Assembly: GCA_965226805.1 (NCBI GenBank)
Contig: CBDDDW010000018.1
Location: forward strand, 1 to 26,177
DNA from: CBDDDW01 sp965226805
GTDB taxonomy: Bacteria; Chloroflexota; Dehalococcoidia; Lucifugimonadales; JAGWBF01
Reading direction: 5' to 3'
Length of the DNA: 26,177 nt
Positions 1 through 10,197 of this stretch are shown one piece after another. The position numbers were made by a program, and so were the translations under genes. Positions within the stretch are counted from its first letter, which is position 1, and every line of letters starts with the position of its first letter. The notes under the pieces were generated by a model. That model was given only the letters and a program-made list of their open reading frames with translations. It did not search any database and was not told the DNA's origin.

Positions 1-2186
1 CACAAACATCCGTGACTTCGTGCTCCTTGGCGAGGATTCTGCCGGTAATCCGGCCAAGCTGGAGACCTTCCGATTGGCAGAGTCCGTGACTGAATTCGAG
101 TCCCGACTGCAGACTCCTCGTGCCTTCGCGAACAATGTCGGCGCGGCCTTGGGTGAGTACCTATCCCGGGCACTTTCCCATAGGGCAACGCTCGCTGAGC
201 CAAGGACCTGGCCCAGCTGCTCGCATCTTACGCGAGGGACGGTCTGTGGAGAGTGGACGCAGCTGGTGATGCGCCATCCCTCAGCGTCGTGCGGTCGGCA
301 TTGGAGGAGGCGCTGGGGGTCCGATTTGAGGGCCAGCGTGGCGCTGCCTTCTTCCGATCCACACTGGTGCAGACTCTTTTCTACGGTGTCTTCGCCGCTT
401 GGGTGCTGTGGGCGCGCCAGACGCCACCACCCACGAGTCGATTCGATTGGCGTACCGCCGTCTGGCACCTGCGTGCGCCCGTACTGCGAGCGCTATTTCA
501 GCAGCTATCCGACCCCGGGCGCTTACAGCCCCTGGGTTTGGTGGAAGTGCTGGACTGGACCTCGGCAGCCCTCGACCGAGTGGACCGAGTGGCCTTCTTC
601 GACCGCTTCAGTGAAGGTGAGGCGGTACCCTACTTCTATGAGCCGTTCCTTGAGGCGTCCGACCCAGACCTCCGTAGGCAACTAGGTGTTTGGTACACGC
701 CCACCGAGGTAGTGCGGTACATGGTTGCTCGCGTTGACAAGGCACTCAAAGATGACTTGGGCATCGCCGACGGGCTGGCCGCCGACAACGTCTACGTGCT
801 CGACCCCTGCTGCGGGACGGGCGCGTACCTGGCCGAAGTCCTGCGTCGAATCGCTTTGAACCTTGAAGGCCGTGGTCTAGGTGCGTTGACGGGTGCCCAG
901 GTAAAGAAGGCCGCCATGGAGCGGGTGTTTGGTTTCGAGATTATGCCCGCCCCCTTTGTGGTAGCTCATTTGCAGGTCGGAATCACCATGCAGGCATTGG
1001 ATGCACCCCTGTCGGAGGATGGGACGGAGCGAGCGGGGCGTCTTCCTTACGAACGCTCTGACAGGGTGGGAGCCGACGGTGCAGAAGCCGCTCCCATTCC
1101 CAGAGCTGGAGAAAGAATGGGACCGCGCGGAGAGAGTGAAGCAGGAGACGCCGGTTCTCGTGATCCTCGGCAACCCCCCATACAACGGCTTCGCGGGCAT
1201 GGCGGTGGATGAGGAGCGCGAGCTTTCAGAAGCCTACCGCAAGACCAAACAGGTGCGGCGGCCCGAAGGACAGGGCCTCAACGACCTCTATGTCCGGTTC
1301 TTCCGCATGACCGAACGTCGCATCGCTGAAAAGACCGGCCAAGGTGTCGTCTGCTTCATCTCAAACTACTCCTGGCTGGACGGTCTGTCCTTTACAGGAA
1401 TGCGGGAGAGGTACCTGGAAGCATTCGACGTAATCAGGATCGATTCTCTTAACGGTGACAAGTACAGGACGGGCAAGACCACTCCAGATGGCACACCGGA
1501 CCCGAGCATCTTCTCCACGCCAGGCGACCCAGTTGGTATCCAGGTTGGCACCGCGATCACGACGCTGGTACGCAAGTCTGACCACGCGCCGACTGAGACG
1601 GTCGGCTTCCGCAATCTGTGGGGCCAGGCTAAGCATGAGGAGCTTACGGCAACGGCGGAGGCAGGGCCAGACGCTCTCTATGATTCTATCGAGCCGCTCT
1701 TGGAGATGGGCCTGCCTTTCGCGGCTATGGTGGCTAGCGACGGTTGGCATGACTGGCCCTCTCTCCCGGACCTATTCCCAGTCCGTTTCCTGGGGTAAAG
1801 ACTAGCCGTGATGGGTTCTTGGTCGATGTCGACTCCGACCGTCTAAAGGCACGGGTCTCTGACTACTTCAACGGTGACCTTGGCCACGAAGAGATCGCAC
1901 GGAGTCACCCATCCGTCATGGACTTCACGGCGCGATTCGACGGTGTTGCCGTGCGAGGTGCACTGCTCAAGCACGGTGGCCCAGACGAGGCGGGTTTTAT
2001 TCGCTACGCTTATCGGCCCTTCGACACTCGATGGCTGTATTGGGAGATGGATGGTGGATTGCTCGATCGTCCACAGCCCGATTACAAGCCGCATGTGTTC
2101 GATGGGAACCTGTGGCTGGTTCTACAAAACAAGGCGCGCCCACACCTATCGCCGCCATCCTTGATTTCGGACATCGGCGACCTAAA

Positions 2187-3906
2187 CCCGAATCCACCGA
2201 AGGACACCGATGGACGGCGTGAGGAAAGCGGAAGGGGGGGGTGAGGGAGCTACAGGGGAAATAGCCTGGGTTCCATTTGGGGTAGGGAGGTCGGCGGACG
2301 GTCTTCATTGCCGCACAGGGGCCCCTATGGCCGTCTGCGGGAGCTGCGATGCGCGGGATGGCGAGAGAATACGCAGCAGGGAACTCTCTCGGACCGGGCT
2401 GGCACGAGTCTGCGGGGATCTTCGGTTGTCCGGTGGGTGGGTCGGTCGCCGACGGTGCCGTCAGGCCGGGAGTGGAATGGCTCGCAGCCGGGCCAAGGCG
2501 CGGCTGAACTTCTCAGCCCAAGGCCAGCGATCCGGAAGATGCAGGGTCAACCGGCGTGCCGAGCGGGTGAGCCGTCCGGCCAGGGAGAAGAACCGCCGCC
2601 GGAGGGTCTTGGTGGTGGCTATCCGCTCTCCCAGACCGATCCGCGCCGTCCAGCGGGCCAGGTTGTGGGCCATCGTCTGGACGGCCAGCCAGGCGCCGTT
2701 GGCGGCGAAGCGGCCCGAGGGGAGATGGTTCAGCCCGACGCCGTACTTGAGGTCGCGTATGGCATTCTCGATCTTGGCGTGGCGGCGATGGTCAGCCTCC
2801 AGTTCGAGCAACTCCCCGTCCCGGTCGGTGATGAAGCCATGATAGCTGTATTTGGCGAAGAGGGCCAGTTGGGAACCGGGCGTCGGCTTCACCCGCCGGA
2901 CGATGAGCCGTACCGGCGCGGCGTCCGCCTCGGCCTGGAAGGGGGTGCAGGTGGTCTCGGCCACATCGGCGGCACCGTCCATCCAGTAAGGAATCGGCGT
3001 CCAGGCATCTTCGGGTATCGCTTCGATGAGATTGTGCAGGCTTTTGTGCTGGCGGATGGTGATGGAGAAGCGGACATCCATCTTGCGGCAGACGGATACC
3101 ACGCCATGAGTGTAGAACCCGCTGTCGGCCTGTAGCGTGAGTCGTCCGTTGGCCCCGGCGTAGCGCACCCGTCCCACCGTCTCCCGCAGGAAGTGGGCGG
3201 CGCCGCGGGCGGTGTTGGCCCGGCCCTCGCGCAGCCGGGACATCAGCACGTCGCCGGTGCCGGCGGCGATGGCCGGCAGCGGGTGGTAGCCCCGCTTGCC
3301 GGTATAGCCGTGGTGGCGGGCGCCCTCCTTGGCCAGTCCGTAGGTCTCGCAGATGGTGGAGTCCGGGTCAATGGTCAGGGGCCCGTCGCCGGGTCCCGCC
3401 CCGGCCTGCCAAGCCCGGGCCAGCAACTCGCGGCTCACCCGGTCGAGTTGACGGACGTGGCCCCACCGGAAGCTGCGCAGGAAGGTGCCCAGGGTGGATG
3501 GCGCCTTGACCGTGCCGCCCAGGGTGCAGGCCGTCCCCCCGGTGCGCAACACATCGGCGTCGTCAATGCAGTCGCCCCCAGCCAGCGCAGACGCCACCAG
3601 CGTCATCATCTTGTCGCTCGTGTTCGCCCGCCCCGGGGCATCGCCTAGGTCGAGGCGCTGCCGGACGAGTTCGGGCAGGCCGAGGTGCCGCGCCAGGGTG
3701 GCCGGAAGGAGCAGCCCGGCATTGGCCACCAAGCGGCGGTCGTCGAAGGTGATTTGGATCCGGTCGGGGTGGTTGCGTGGCAGCATCTACTGGGTGCTCC
3801 TTTTCTGGGACCGTTTTTTGCTACAAAACCATTATCCCAGAAGCACAGGAGCGCCTTCTTGCCGCCTCAGGACGCTAACCCGACGCCCTCCTTCGGTGGA
3901 TTCGGG
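2187..3906 (-). mobile_element. IS1380-family insertion sequence, copy 1 (1720 bp)
   Basis: Bounded by perfect 18-bp terminal inverted repeats (CCCGAATCCACCGAAGGA at 2187-2204, its complement at 3889-3906) and flanked by a 5-bp direct repeat CTAAA (2182-2186 and 3907-3911). It carries one transposase gene on the minus strand and about 250 bp of noncoding sequence beyond the transposase stop. An inverted repeat, TTCTGGGA/TCCCAGAA, lies just upstream of the transposase start. It is inserted in the methylase gene. It is nearly identical to copy 3 and more distant from copy 2, which lacks a 10-bp insertion (ATCGGTGTCC) next to the terminal repeat. Confidence 0.95.
2461..3786 (-). CDS. IS1380-family DDE transposase, copy 1
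   Basis: Catalyses cut-and-paste movement of the surrounding element. The 441-residue protein has the usual length for IS1380 transposases. The blocks expected to carry the catalytic acidic residues are visible: L-T-I-D-P-D-S-T-I-C-E-T (about residue 165), A-D-S-G-F-Y-T (about 245), and H-R-R-H-A-K-I-E-N-A-I-R-D-L-K (about 355), with E in the last. The ATG at 3786 follows an AAGGAGC ribosome-binding sequence ten bases upstream. The frame is intact. Unlike the other two copies it reads Q-A-D-S-G-F rather than R-A-D-S-G-F at the second catalytic block, a substitution beside the catalytic Asp. The function call is firm; current activity is unknown. Confidence 0.95.
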   Translation of the reverse strand: MLPRNHPDRIQITFDDRRLVANAGLLLPATLARHLGLPELVRQRLDLGDAPGRANTSDKMMTLVASALAGGDCIDDADVLRTGGTACTLGGTVKAPSTLGTFLRSFRWGHVRQLDRVSRELLARAWQAGAGPGDGPLTIDPDSTICETYGLAKEGARHHGYTGKRGYHPLPAIAAGTGDVLMSRLREGRANTARGAAHFLRETVGRVRYAGANGRLTLQADSGFYTHGVVSVCRKMDVRFSITIRQHKSLHNLIEAIPEDAWTPIPYWMDGAADVAETTCTPFQAEADAAPVRLIVRRVKPTPGSQLALFAKYSYHGFITDRDGELLELEADHRRHAKIENAIRDLKYGVGLNHLPSGRFAANGAWLAVQTMAHNLARWTARIGLGERIATTKTLRRRFFSLAGRLTRSARRLTLHLPDRWPWAEKFSRALARLRAIPLPA

Positions 3907-4490
3907 CTAAATCAAATGAACAGCGGAGTGTACTGTATCCCAGCTCTCCTTCGTGAGGAAGGATTGGGAATCAATGAGGGAGAGCTAAAGAGTCGACCCA
4001 ACCTCTCAATCGCAGCACAAACCTATCTCGATGCGCTGGGAAAGAGCGAGACGGATCTCTTCTATCATGTCCTGGCGGTTCTGCACAGACCAGCATACCA
4101 GGAGGCCAACGCGGGAGCGCTACGAACTGAAGGGCCGCACATCCCGCTTCCGGGCTGGCCTGAAGGCGAGTCCCCAGCTGCCACGGTAGAGCTTGCGGCT
4201 TCCGCTGAGCTGGGCCGAGAGTTGGCGCAACTCCTCGATTCAGATACACCTGTCCCGGGGGTGACCACCGGGCACCCTTCGTCCGGAGATAGGCACCATC
4301 GGGGTACCCGCTACCGTCGGTGGCCGCAACATGTCTGGCGAAGACTTTTCAGTGACGGCGGGCTGGGGACACTTTGGGACGGGTGACGCCGTAATGCCGG
4401 GCCAAGGCAGAGTCGAGGAGCGCCCCTACACGGCGACTGAATCAGCCGCGTTGGGCGACCTCATAGGCATCCTATCCGAGACCACTGGAA

Positions 4491-4680
4491 CGTGCGTCGC
4501 TCTGGTGCCTTCTACTACTCTCCCAATGACGAGTCTTCATCCGTGACGATAACCCTCCCAGATGTAGACGGCCAGTCTATAGCGGTAGTTGAAGTAGTGG
4601 TCGAGGACGAGAATGAGACCGCAACGCGAGCTTATGTATTGGTCCATAAACCCCACGTGAAGAGGGTCGATGAGGCTTAG
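4491..4680 (+). pseudogene. Unassigned coding-like fragment ahead of the LRR lipoprotein gene
   Basis: A frame ending in TAG at 4678-4680 encodes about 60 residues rich in beta-strand-like runs (V-T-I-T-L-P-D-V-D-G-Q, then I-A-V-V-E-V-V-V-E-D). It starts where the methylase similarity fades, in a different frame, and stops six bases before the next gene. It could be the tail of a lost surface protein with an Ig-like domain, or a degenerate end of the methylase. I do not recognise a family and assign no function. Confidence 0.35.
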
Positions 4681-4686
4681 GAGGAC

Positions 4687-6873
4687 ATGAAGGGCGTTAC
4701 CTGGGCAACTACAACATTTTGCGTAGGATTGCTTTCACTGACGCTAGTGGGGGGATTTGCCTGTACTCCCAATGAGCCCGATCCAAGAGAATGGGGAAAG
4801 ATGCTTGAGGAAGCGAATGTACTCTTCGGCTCTTCTTGGACTCCTGACGGGGAGAAGGTTGTGTTCAACGTGAGAAGTCAGGAGGGAGGCAAGACCTACG
4901 TTGCTGCATCCGATGGTTCAAGTCTGCGAATGGTCTCCGAGGGTGGAGGGGAGTATAAGTTCGATCACTCTCTGGACATTTCCCCAGATGGTTCTCGCAT
5001 CGTCTACGGGACGACCCGGCATTCGGAGGTCAGGGATCACGCCCTTGGCTCGTATATCCATCCCCTTTTCGAGATCGAGACCTCCCGGCTGGACGGCTCC
5101 GACCGGCGCAGGCTCACGGACAACGAAGATCTGGACACTTCACCGGCGTGGTCGCCGGATGGAACCCGCATAGCCTTCTTGAAGGTACGGCCCTTCTCTG
5201 AACACCGGGGCATCTACACGATGGCCGCCGATGGGTCAGACGTGCGCCAACTCGTACATTTCCGGCAACACAGCAGCGATAGTGATGTGCAGGAACTGGC
5301 CTATAGGTCTACTCGCTTGGCGTGGTCCCCCGACGGGGAATTGCTAGCGTACCTTATTGAAGAAACAGAGAGCGTGCGAGGAGAGGAGGGACAGTACGAA
5401 GGGACGGACCGCTTATCGACACGTCCTCTACGCTGTGCGGTCTGACGGCTCGGAGACTACGCGGGTGGCCTCAGTGGATAACGCTCCTTCGGTGAATTAC
5501 ATGCGACCTCCGGCGTGGTCGCCAACCGGGCAACTTCTCGCGTTCGCCATAAACGGCGGAGAAGGCAGGGCCATCTACACGGTGCGCCCCGATGGTACGG
5601 ACCTGCGGCAGGTGGTGGTGGGATTGGGGGCGTCGCAGGTGTCCTGGTCACCGGATGGGTCGGAGATCCGGTTCCTCTTCGATGGGACTGCGTATGTGGT
5701 TGATTCAGATGGCAGCGGTTTGCGGCGACTAAGCGTTCCCTTTATCGGTAACGGTGCTTTGTGGTCGCCGGACGGAATGAGAATTGTCGCCTCCGATGGG
5801 GAGGGTGTGAACTTCACCATATCCCCAGACGGGAGAGACCTACGTATCTTGGCGCGGCGGGATGGTGACGATTACGTTCCTGGGATTGAGACTCCGTCGG
5901 AGACGCGTGTCGACGTCCGACCTTGTTCTACGGACATTGTCGTCCCGGAACCGGAGGCGAATCCTGGCCTTGTCAAAGACTGCGAGACGCTTCTGGGGCT
6001 GCGGGACGCTCTGGCTGGAAACGCAGACCTGAATTGGAACAAACAGACCCCCATCACCGAGTGGGAAGGTGTAAGGGTTCTTGGCGTGCCACTTCGTATC
6101 CGTGATCTCTTCCCATGGGGCCGCGACCTGACGGGCACCATCCCTCCAGAGTTAGTGAAACTCTCAGAGCTGCGCACACTGAACTTCTCACGAAACATGC
6201 TGACCGGAGGGATACCAGAAGAACTTGGCGGGCTTCCGGGCCTGCTAAACCTGGACCTTCAGTCCAACTACCTGACCGGGAACATCCCCCCGGAGTTGGG
6301 GAGACTGACGAGTCTGGTATACTTGAGCCTCCGCGACAACAGTCTCAGTGGGCGCATCCCGTCGGAACTGGGGACGCTTGAAAACCTCCAACACTTAGAT
6401 CTGAGCCTGAACCAGCTGCATGGCGGAGTTACGGGGGAACTAGGGACGTTGGCACGCCTTCAGCACTTGAACCTGGGAGGAAACCAACTAGGGGGCATAT
6501 CCCACCGGAGCTAGGCACGCTTGAGCGACTTAACTACCTGAACCTGAGCCTGAATCAACTCACAGGGAATATTCCCCATGAGTTGGCTGGATTGAACGTG
6601 CTGCTACACATTGATCTGAGTCGGAACGACCTGAATGGCACCATCCCTCCAGAACTAGGTGATCTATGGGAGTTGGAGGGGCTGGACTTCTCCTATAATG
6701 ACCTAACCGGGAGTCTGCCGTCGGAGTTAATGGGCATGGAGCGGCTGGAACAGGTGGACCTTTCTGGTAACGCCTTAAGCGGATGCGTGCCGACTGAACT
6801 GGTGGATATATGGGTAGATCGGAGCGGGCTAGGGCTGGATCGCTGCAAACGGACATCGGTGACGAGCCCATGA
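4687..6873 (+). pseudogene. Secreted lipoprotein-like protein: TolB/PD40 beta-propeller followed by plant-type LRRs, frameshifted
   Basis: Probable surface-anchored binding protein; ligand unknown. The ATG follows AGGAGG (4679-4684). The N-terminus is a hydrophobic signal peptide ending in G-G-F-A-C, a plausible lipobox with Cys near residue 26. Seven W-S-P-D-G-like PD40 blades follow (S-W-T-P-D-G through L-W-S-P-D-G, about 4837-5790), enough for one complete propeller. A cap region containing L-N-W-N-K-Q-T-P-I comes next, then nine 24-residue leucine-rich repeats of the form L-x-x-N-x-L-x-G-x-I-P-x-E-L (about 6150-6810). The frame breaks twice: near 5405-5420, and at 6491-6495 where a run of five G would need six (or three) to stay in frame. 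Bases from 6774 onward are repeated at 22340. Related propeller/LRR architectures are, as far as I recall, common in uncultured Chloroflexota. Either a decaying gene or homopolymer read errors. Confidence 0.8.
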
Positions 6874-7341
6874 GTGGTGGCCTAGTTAGCTGGCGTTGGC
6901 TGCTGTGGAAGGTGGGAGCGTGCTGGCGGAGAGCCCTCGACCACCTTGGAGTCAAACACCCGAAGGGCCTAGACCCGTCAAGCCCCCGTGTGCAGACGGG
7001 GGCTGTGAGCCGCGCAGTATTACCACGATTGATTTCTTTGCGATTGCGATTACAGGACGGGGTGCCGCTGCCGTGGCGGAGACGCCTACTGTCGAGGAAT
7101 CGCTAAAGGTTTCGTAAACTTGAGCCATTGCGAGGTAGTGCGTTCTGGAGAGCCCACTCCCACCGGGCGGCCTTCTCCCAAACCAATGCCGTAGGGTAGA
7201 AGAGAAGCGTTCCTAACGGCACCGCGTATAGTGGCTCCTGCGGATATCGGACTATCTGCATTCCCGAGTCCCCTCCAACCGCGAGCCGATGTATTGGGGC
7301 TTTTTTGCTGTCTGAAATCAGTCCATCTCTCCTCCGTGACC
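6874..7341. other. Noncoding spacer of the duplicated block, copy A
   Basis: About 470 bp between the LRR gene stop and the IS256 left end, repeated almost perfectly at 22440-22907. It holds a GC-rich hairpin (6981-7004). I see no convincing gene; short open frames on both strands lack a ribosome-binding site or family resemblance. Confidence 0.6.
6981..7004 (+). terminator. Hairpin downstream of the LRR gene
   Basis: Perfect 9-bp stem AGCCCCCGT/ACGGGGGCT with a 6-base loop, 107 bases after the LRR gene stop. It is not followed by a T run, so a classical intrinsic terminator is uncertain. The identical hairpin occurs at 22547-22570 in copy B. Confidence 0.4.
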
Positions 7342-8701
7342 GAGGTTACGTCAATAGGTGTGTAAACGGCATCAGGCGGCGACCTTCTCAGCCGTTGATT
7401 CAATGGCGATTCCATCCGCATACTGTGCACCGAGATAGACGTCTTCGATCAACTCAGGGGCCTTCAGACGCCTGAAGCGCTGTTCGGCGACCATCAACAT
7501 TTTCCAGATCACCGCTATCGCCCGATCGACCCTCTTGTAGCGCTTGGCGGCATCGGTCCGAAGCCTGAGGGCCGCGAAGGGTGATTCTACCGGGTTCGTC
7601 GTGCGAAGGTGCCCCCAGTGCTCCTTTGGGAAGTCATAGAAGGTGACCATGCGGTCCCAGTCCCGCTCCAAGGCCTATGAGGCCGCCTCGTAGGAATGGT
7701 CGCCGCACCACCTGGTGAACACCGTCCTGAGCCGCTCAGCCTCTGTCCGAGTCGGCGCGTAGGGGATAGTACGCAGCATGAGCTTGGCCTGGTCCTGTTG
7801 TCGCTTTGGAAGCTTGGCGAGCACGTTTAGGATCTTGTGGTTCCAGCAGCGTTGCTCTGCCGCCTGAGGATAGACGTTGCGCAGAGCTCCCCAGATGTCC
7901 GTCTCCAACCACCAGCCTCGGGCACTCCAGCCCGCGGCGCCTCATGTCCCTGAGCACATCGGACCAGTTCTCTGTGGACTCCCTGTATCCGGGAATCGCG
8001 CTCACCACCACCTTCCTTCCGTCGCTCAGGGCCGCCATCACCACCAGGATCGCCGCCTTCTCCCGCTCAAGACCGGCCTTGACGTAGACTCCATCCACCC
8101 ACATGTACATCACTTCCAGGTCATCCAGGGGCCTAGCGCGCCATTGGGCAAGCTCATCGTTCCACTTATCCTTCAACCGGGCTACCGTGCTCGCCGATAT
8201 CGGTGCCTCTTCTCCCAGCAGTCCCCGCACCGCCAGGTCGAAGTCACCTTCGGAAAGGCCATGTAGGTACAACTGGGGGATCAGCTCAGCAACCTTCCTG
8301 GTCCTGTTGACGAACAGCGGCAGCAGCCGGCTCTCGAACTCCTCTTCGGTGTTGCGGACTCGTGGCCTCCTCAGCTGTACCGTTCCCGAACTCAGCGTAA
8401 GCCTTCGGGGTTTGCCGTATCCATTCCTATAGCCTCTCTCGTTGTCCGACTCAGACCTGCGGGCCGACTTCGCCCTTCCTAGAAACTCCGTCACCTCTTC
8501 CTCCAGCAACTCCTGGATCAGCCGCTGGACATGGCCTCGCACCCAATCCTCCAACTGCTCCCACTCCGGCCTTGACTCCGACCTGCTCCTAGTGCTTCTC
8601 TTTCCCATAGGCGGTGTATCTCCTCTCTTGGGCCTTGAGCCCGTGTTGTTCAGAGAAAGGGTACACCGCCTGACCGTTTACACACTTTTTGAGGATACCT
8701 C
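7342..8701 (-). mobile_element. IS256-family insertion sequence (1360 bp)
   Basis: The ends are imperfect inverted repeats: both begin GAGGT and share GTGTGTAAACGG about 15 bases in, then CAGGCGG. An 8-bp direct repeat CCGTGACC flanks the element (7334-7341 and 8702-8709), as expected for IS256. Copy B of the duplicated block has a single CCGTGACC at 22900-22907 with nothing inserted, which confirms both boundaries. The element sits 21 bp upstream of the -35 of the imuB promoter and leaves that promoter intact. Confidence 0.95.
7372..8608 (-). pseudogene. IS256-family (mutator-type) transposase, frameshifted with internal stop
   Basis: Transposase of the enclosing element. From the ATG at 8608 the protein runs through family blocks: an N-terminal helix with R-L-I-Q-E-L-L-E-E-E-V-T-E-F-L-G-R, the first catalytic Asp in W-V-D-G-V-Y-V-K, the second in V-V-G-D-G-H-L-G, W-N-H-K-I-L-N-V-L-A-K-L-P, and the C-terminal T-T-N-P-V-E-S. 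The frame breaks near 7885-7900, just after G-D-G-H-L-G. An in-frame TAG lies at 7675-7677, before A-L-E-R-D-W-D-R-M. Family members continue through both points, so this copy should not make an active protein as read. Full length would be about 410 residues, normal for the family. Confidence 0.92.
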
Positions 8702-8722
8702 CCGTGACCTGCCTTCAACCGA

Positions 8723-8751
8723 TTGATGCGAGAACATCCGTTCTGTATCAT
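8723..8751 (+). promoter_or_regulatory. imuB-dnaE2 promoter with LexA-type operator in the spacer, copy A
   Basis: The -35 TTGATG (8723-8728) and -10 TATCAT (8746-8751) are separated by 17 bp. Inside the spacer lies GAACATCCGTTC (8732-8743), a perfect match to GAAC-N4-GTTC, the LexA operator form of Gram-positive bacteria. A repressor bound there would block RNA polymerase, so SOS induction of the polymerase genes downstream is expected. The translation start is about 40 bases further on. Identical in copy B. Confidence 0.8.
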
Positions 8752-8798
8752 TTGTCATTCCAACGCCTTTTTCTGGATTAGCTTACTAAGGAGGTGTC

Positions 8799-10197
8799 TT
8801 GAGGGTAGCCTGTGTGCTCGTCACCCACCTGCGGGTCAAGGTGGAGCTGCGAAAACAGCCGCATCTTGCGGACCGGCCCGCCGTCATCGTGGACCGCTCC
8901 AAGGGCAGGCCCCTGGTCGTCGACACCTTCCCAGCAGCCGTCGGCGTATCTGCGGGGATGACGCCGGAGAGGCCCTATCCCGTCACTCAGGCCCGTCGTC
9001 TTCGAAGCAGACGAGCCCTCGTATCAGAGGGTGTTCCGCAGTATGCTCGCTTCTCTCCAGGGCATTAGCGACCGGGTGGAAGGAGCGGAGCTGGGCACAG
9101 CCTACGTGCGCCTTGACGGTCTGGAGGGCATGTACGGAGGAGAGGCCCGGCTGGTCAGTGCCCTGCTCCACTCCGTACCCGAGTACCTCCATCCACGGGT
9201 AGGATTGGGAGAGGGCAAGTTTCCCTCCTTCGTCGCAGCCCGAGTGAGCAGGACCCAGGGGGCCACCAGGGTTCCCTCGGATGCGGTGTCATTTCTTGCC
9301 CCCCACTCCATCGGCCTGCTCCCTCTTGCTTCTCATGTGAAGGACAAGCTGCACCGCTTCGGGCTCCATACGATGGGGGACGTTGCCTCTATGAGAGTCG
9401 ACCTCCTTACAAACCAGTTCGGGCCTGGGGGAATGAGGGCGTGGAGCCTCTCTCGCGGCATCGACGACACTCCTCTGATCCCCCTGAAGCACGAGGAGTC
9501 CATCGCTGAGCACACCTCGCTGCCCTTCTCCTCCACCTCGATGGAGCTTCTTCAGACGGCGGTGGACACTCTCCTGAAGAGGGCCTACCCTCGGCCCCAG
9601 ATGCGGGGCAGGTATGCGGGAAAGGCCGTCCTCTCCTACATCCTCGAACGGGCTCCCTCGTGGGAGAAGCCTATCCACTTCAAGAAGGCCGTTGGCGATT
9701 GGGAGCGGGCTTCCCGTATCATCAGGGGCCGGATGGAGACCGACCATCCCCAGGCCCCCGTGGAGGAGATGGCCCTTTCCCTCTCCCACCTCTCCGGCGC
9801 ATCGGGGGTGCAGATGGGGCTCTTCTGGGACGCTCAGAAGGACCGCCACCTGCGTCTTCTCGAAGCGGAGCGGCAGTTCCAGGCCAGGATGAACGGGAAC
9901 CATGCCCTGTACAAGGTGGTGGATGTCGCGCCGTGGCATCCTGCGCCGGAGATGCGGGCCGTGCAGGTCCCCATCGACCCATCGGCAAGGGACGCCATGA
10001 AACCCCTCTCCCTGCCAACCGCCGTGGCGGTCCAGGAGGGGCCGGAGCTTGAGCCCGTCGCGGTGCGCCTGGGCAGACGCTGGCAGCAGGTGTCCCATAT
10101 CGACGACCTGTGGAGCTTCGACCTGTGGTGGATGCCCACACCGACGAACCGCACCTACTTCCGGGTGAGTTGGGCGGATGGGCAGCAGGGCTCTTAG
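8799..10197 (+). pseudogene. imuB: ImuB-like Y-family DNA polymerase homologue, copy A, frameshifted
   Basis: ImuB proteins are catalytically inactive Y-family polymerases that recruit the error-prone polymerase DnaE2 to the replication clamp during SOS mutagenesis. The start is TTG at 8799, four bases after AAGGAGG (8788-8794). The N-terminus R-V-A-C-V-L-V-T-H-L lacks the Asp of the usual D-x-D-x-F-F/Y catalytic block, and A-Y-V-R-L-D-G-L-E-G-M-Y-G-G-E replaces the S-I-D-E block, as expected for ImuB. Two single-base losses, near 8965 and 8994, move the frame twice around G-E-A-L-S-R-H-S-G-P; the frame is then clean to TAG at 10195. Both lesions occur unchanged in copy B. The SOS-type promoter upstream and dnaE2 downstream fit an imuB-dnaE2 operon; no imuA is seen. 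DinB is the alternative, disfavoured by the missing catalytic acids. Confidence 0.82.

Larger units (their letters stand above)
1..4490 (+). pseudogene. Type ISP / Eco57I-like restriction-modification methylase, partial and broken
   Basis: Remnant of a large N6-adenine DNA methyltransferase of the fused restriction-modification type; the 5' end lies outside the window. Motif I (DPCCGTG, about 808-828) binds S-adenosylmethionine and motif IV (NPPY, about 1174-1185) is the catalytic block of adenine methylases. The downstream part (F-P-G-V-K-T-S-R-D, then T-A-G-W-G and V-M-P-G) matches the C-terminal target-recognition region of Type ISP enzymes. The reading frame changes near 203 (one base lost), 1039 (one gained), 1790 (one lost) and 4271 (one gained). 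An IS1380-family element interrupts it at 2187-3906; removing the element and one CTAAA copy restores an open frame reading S-D-I-G-D-L-N-Q-M-N-S-G. Family similarity fades after about 4480, before the usual C-terminal end. No specificity or partner gene is visible. Non-functional as read; the family call is firm, the exact subtype less so. Confidence 0.85.

Noticed and set aside
2250..2260. Run of eight G in IS1380 copy 1 as a phase-variable tract
   Set aside because: It lies in the noncoding end of the element, is matched by a similar run in copy 3, and is not inside a reading frame.
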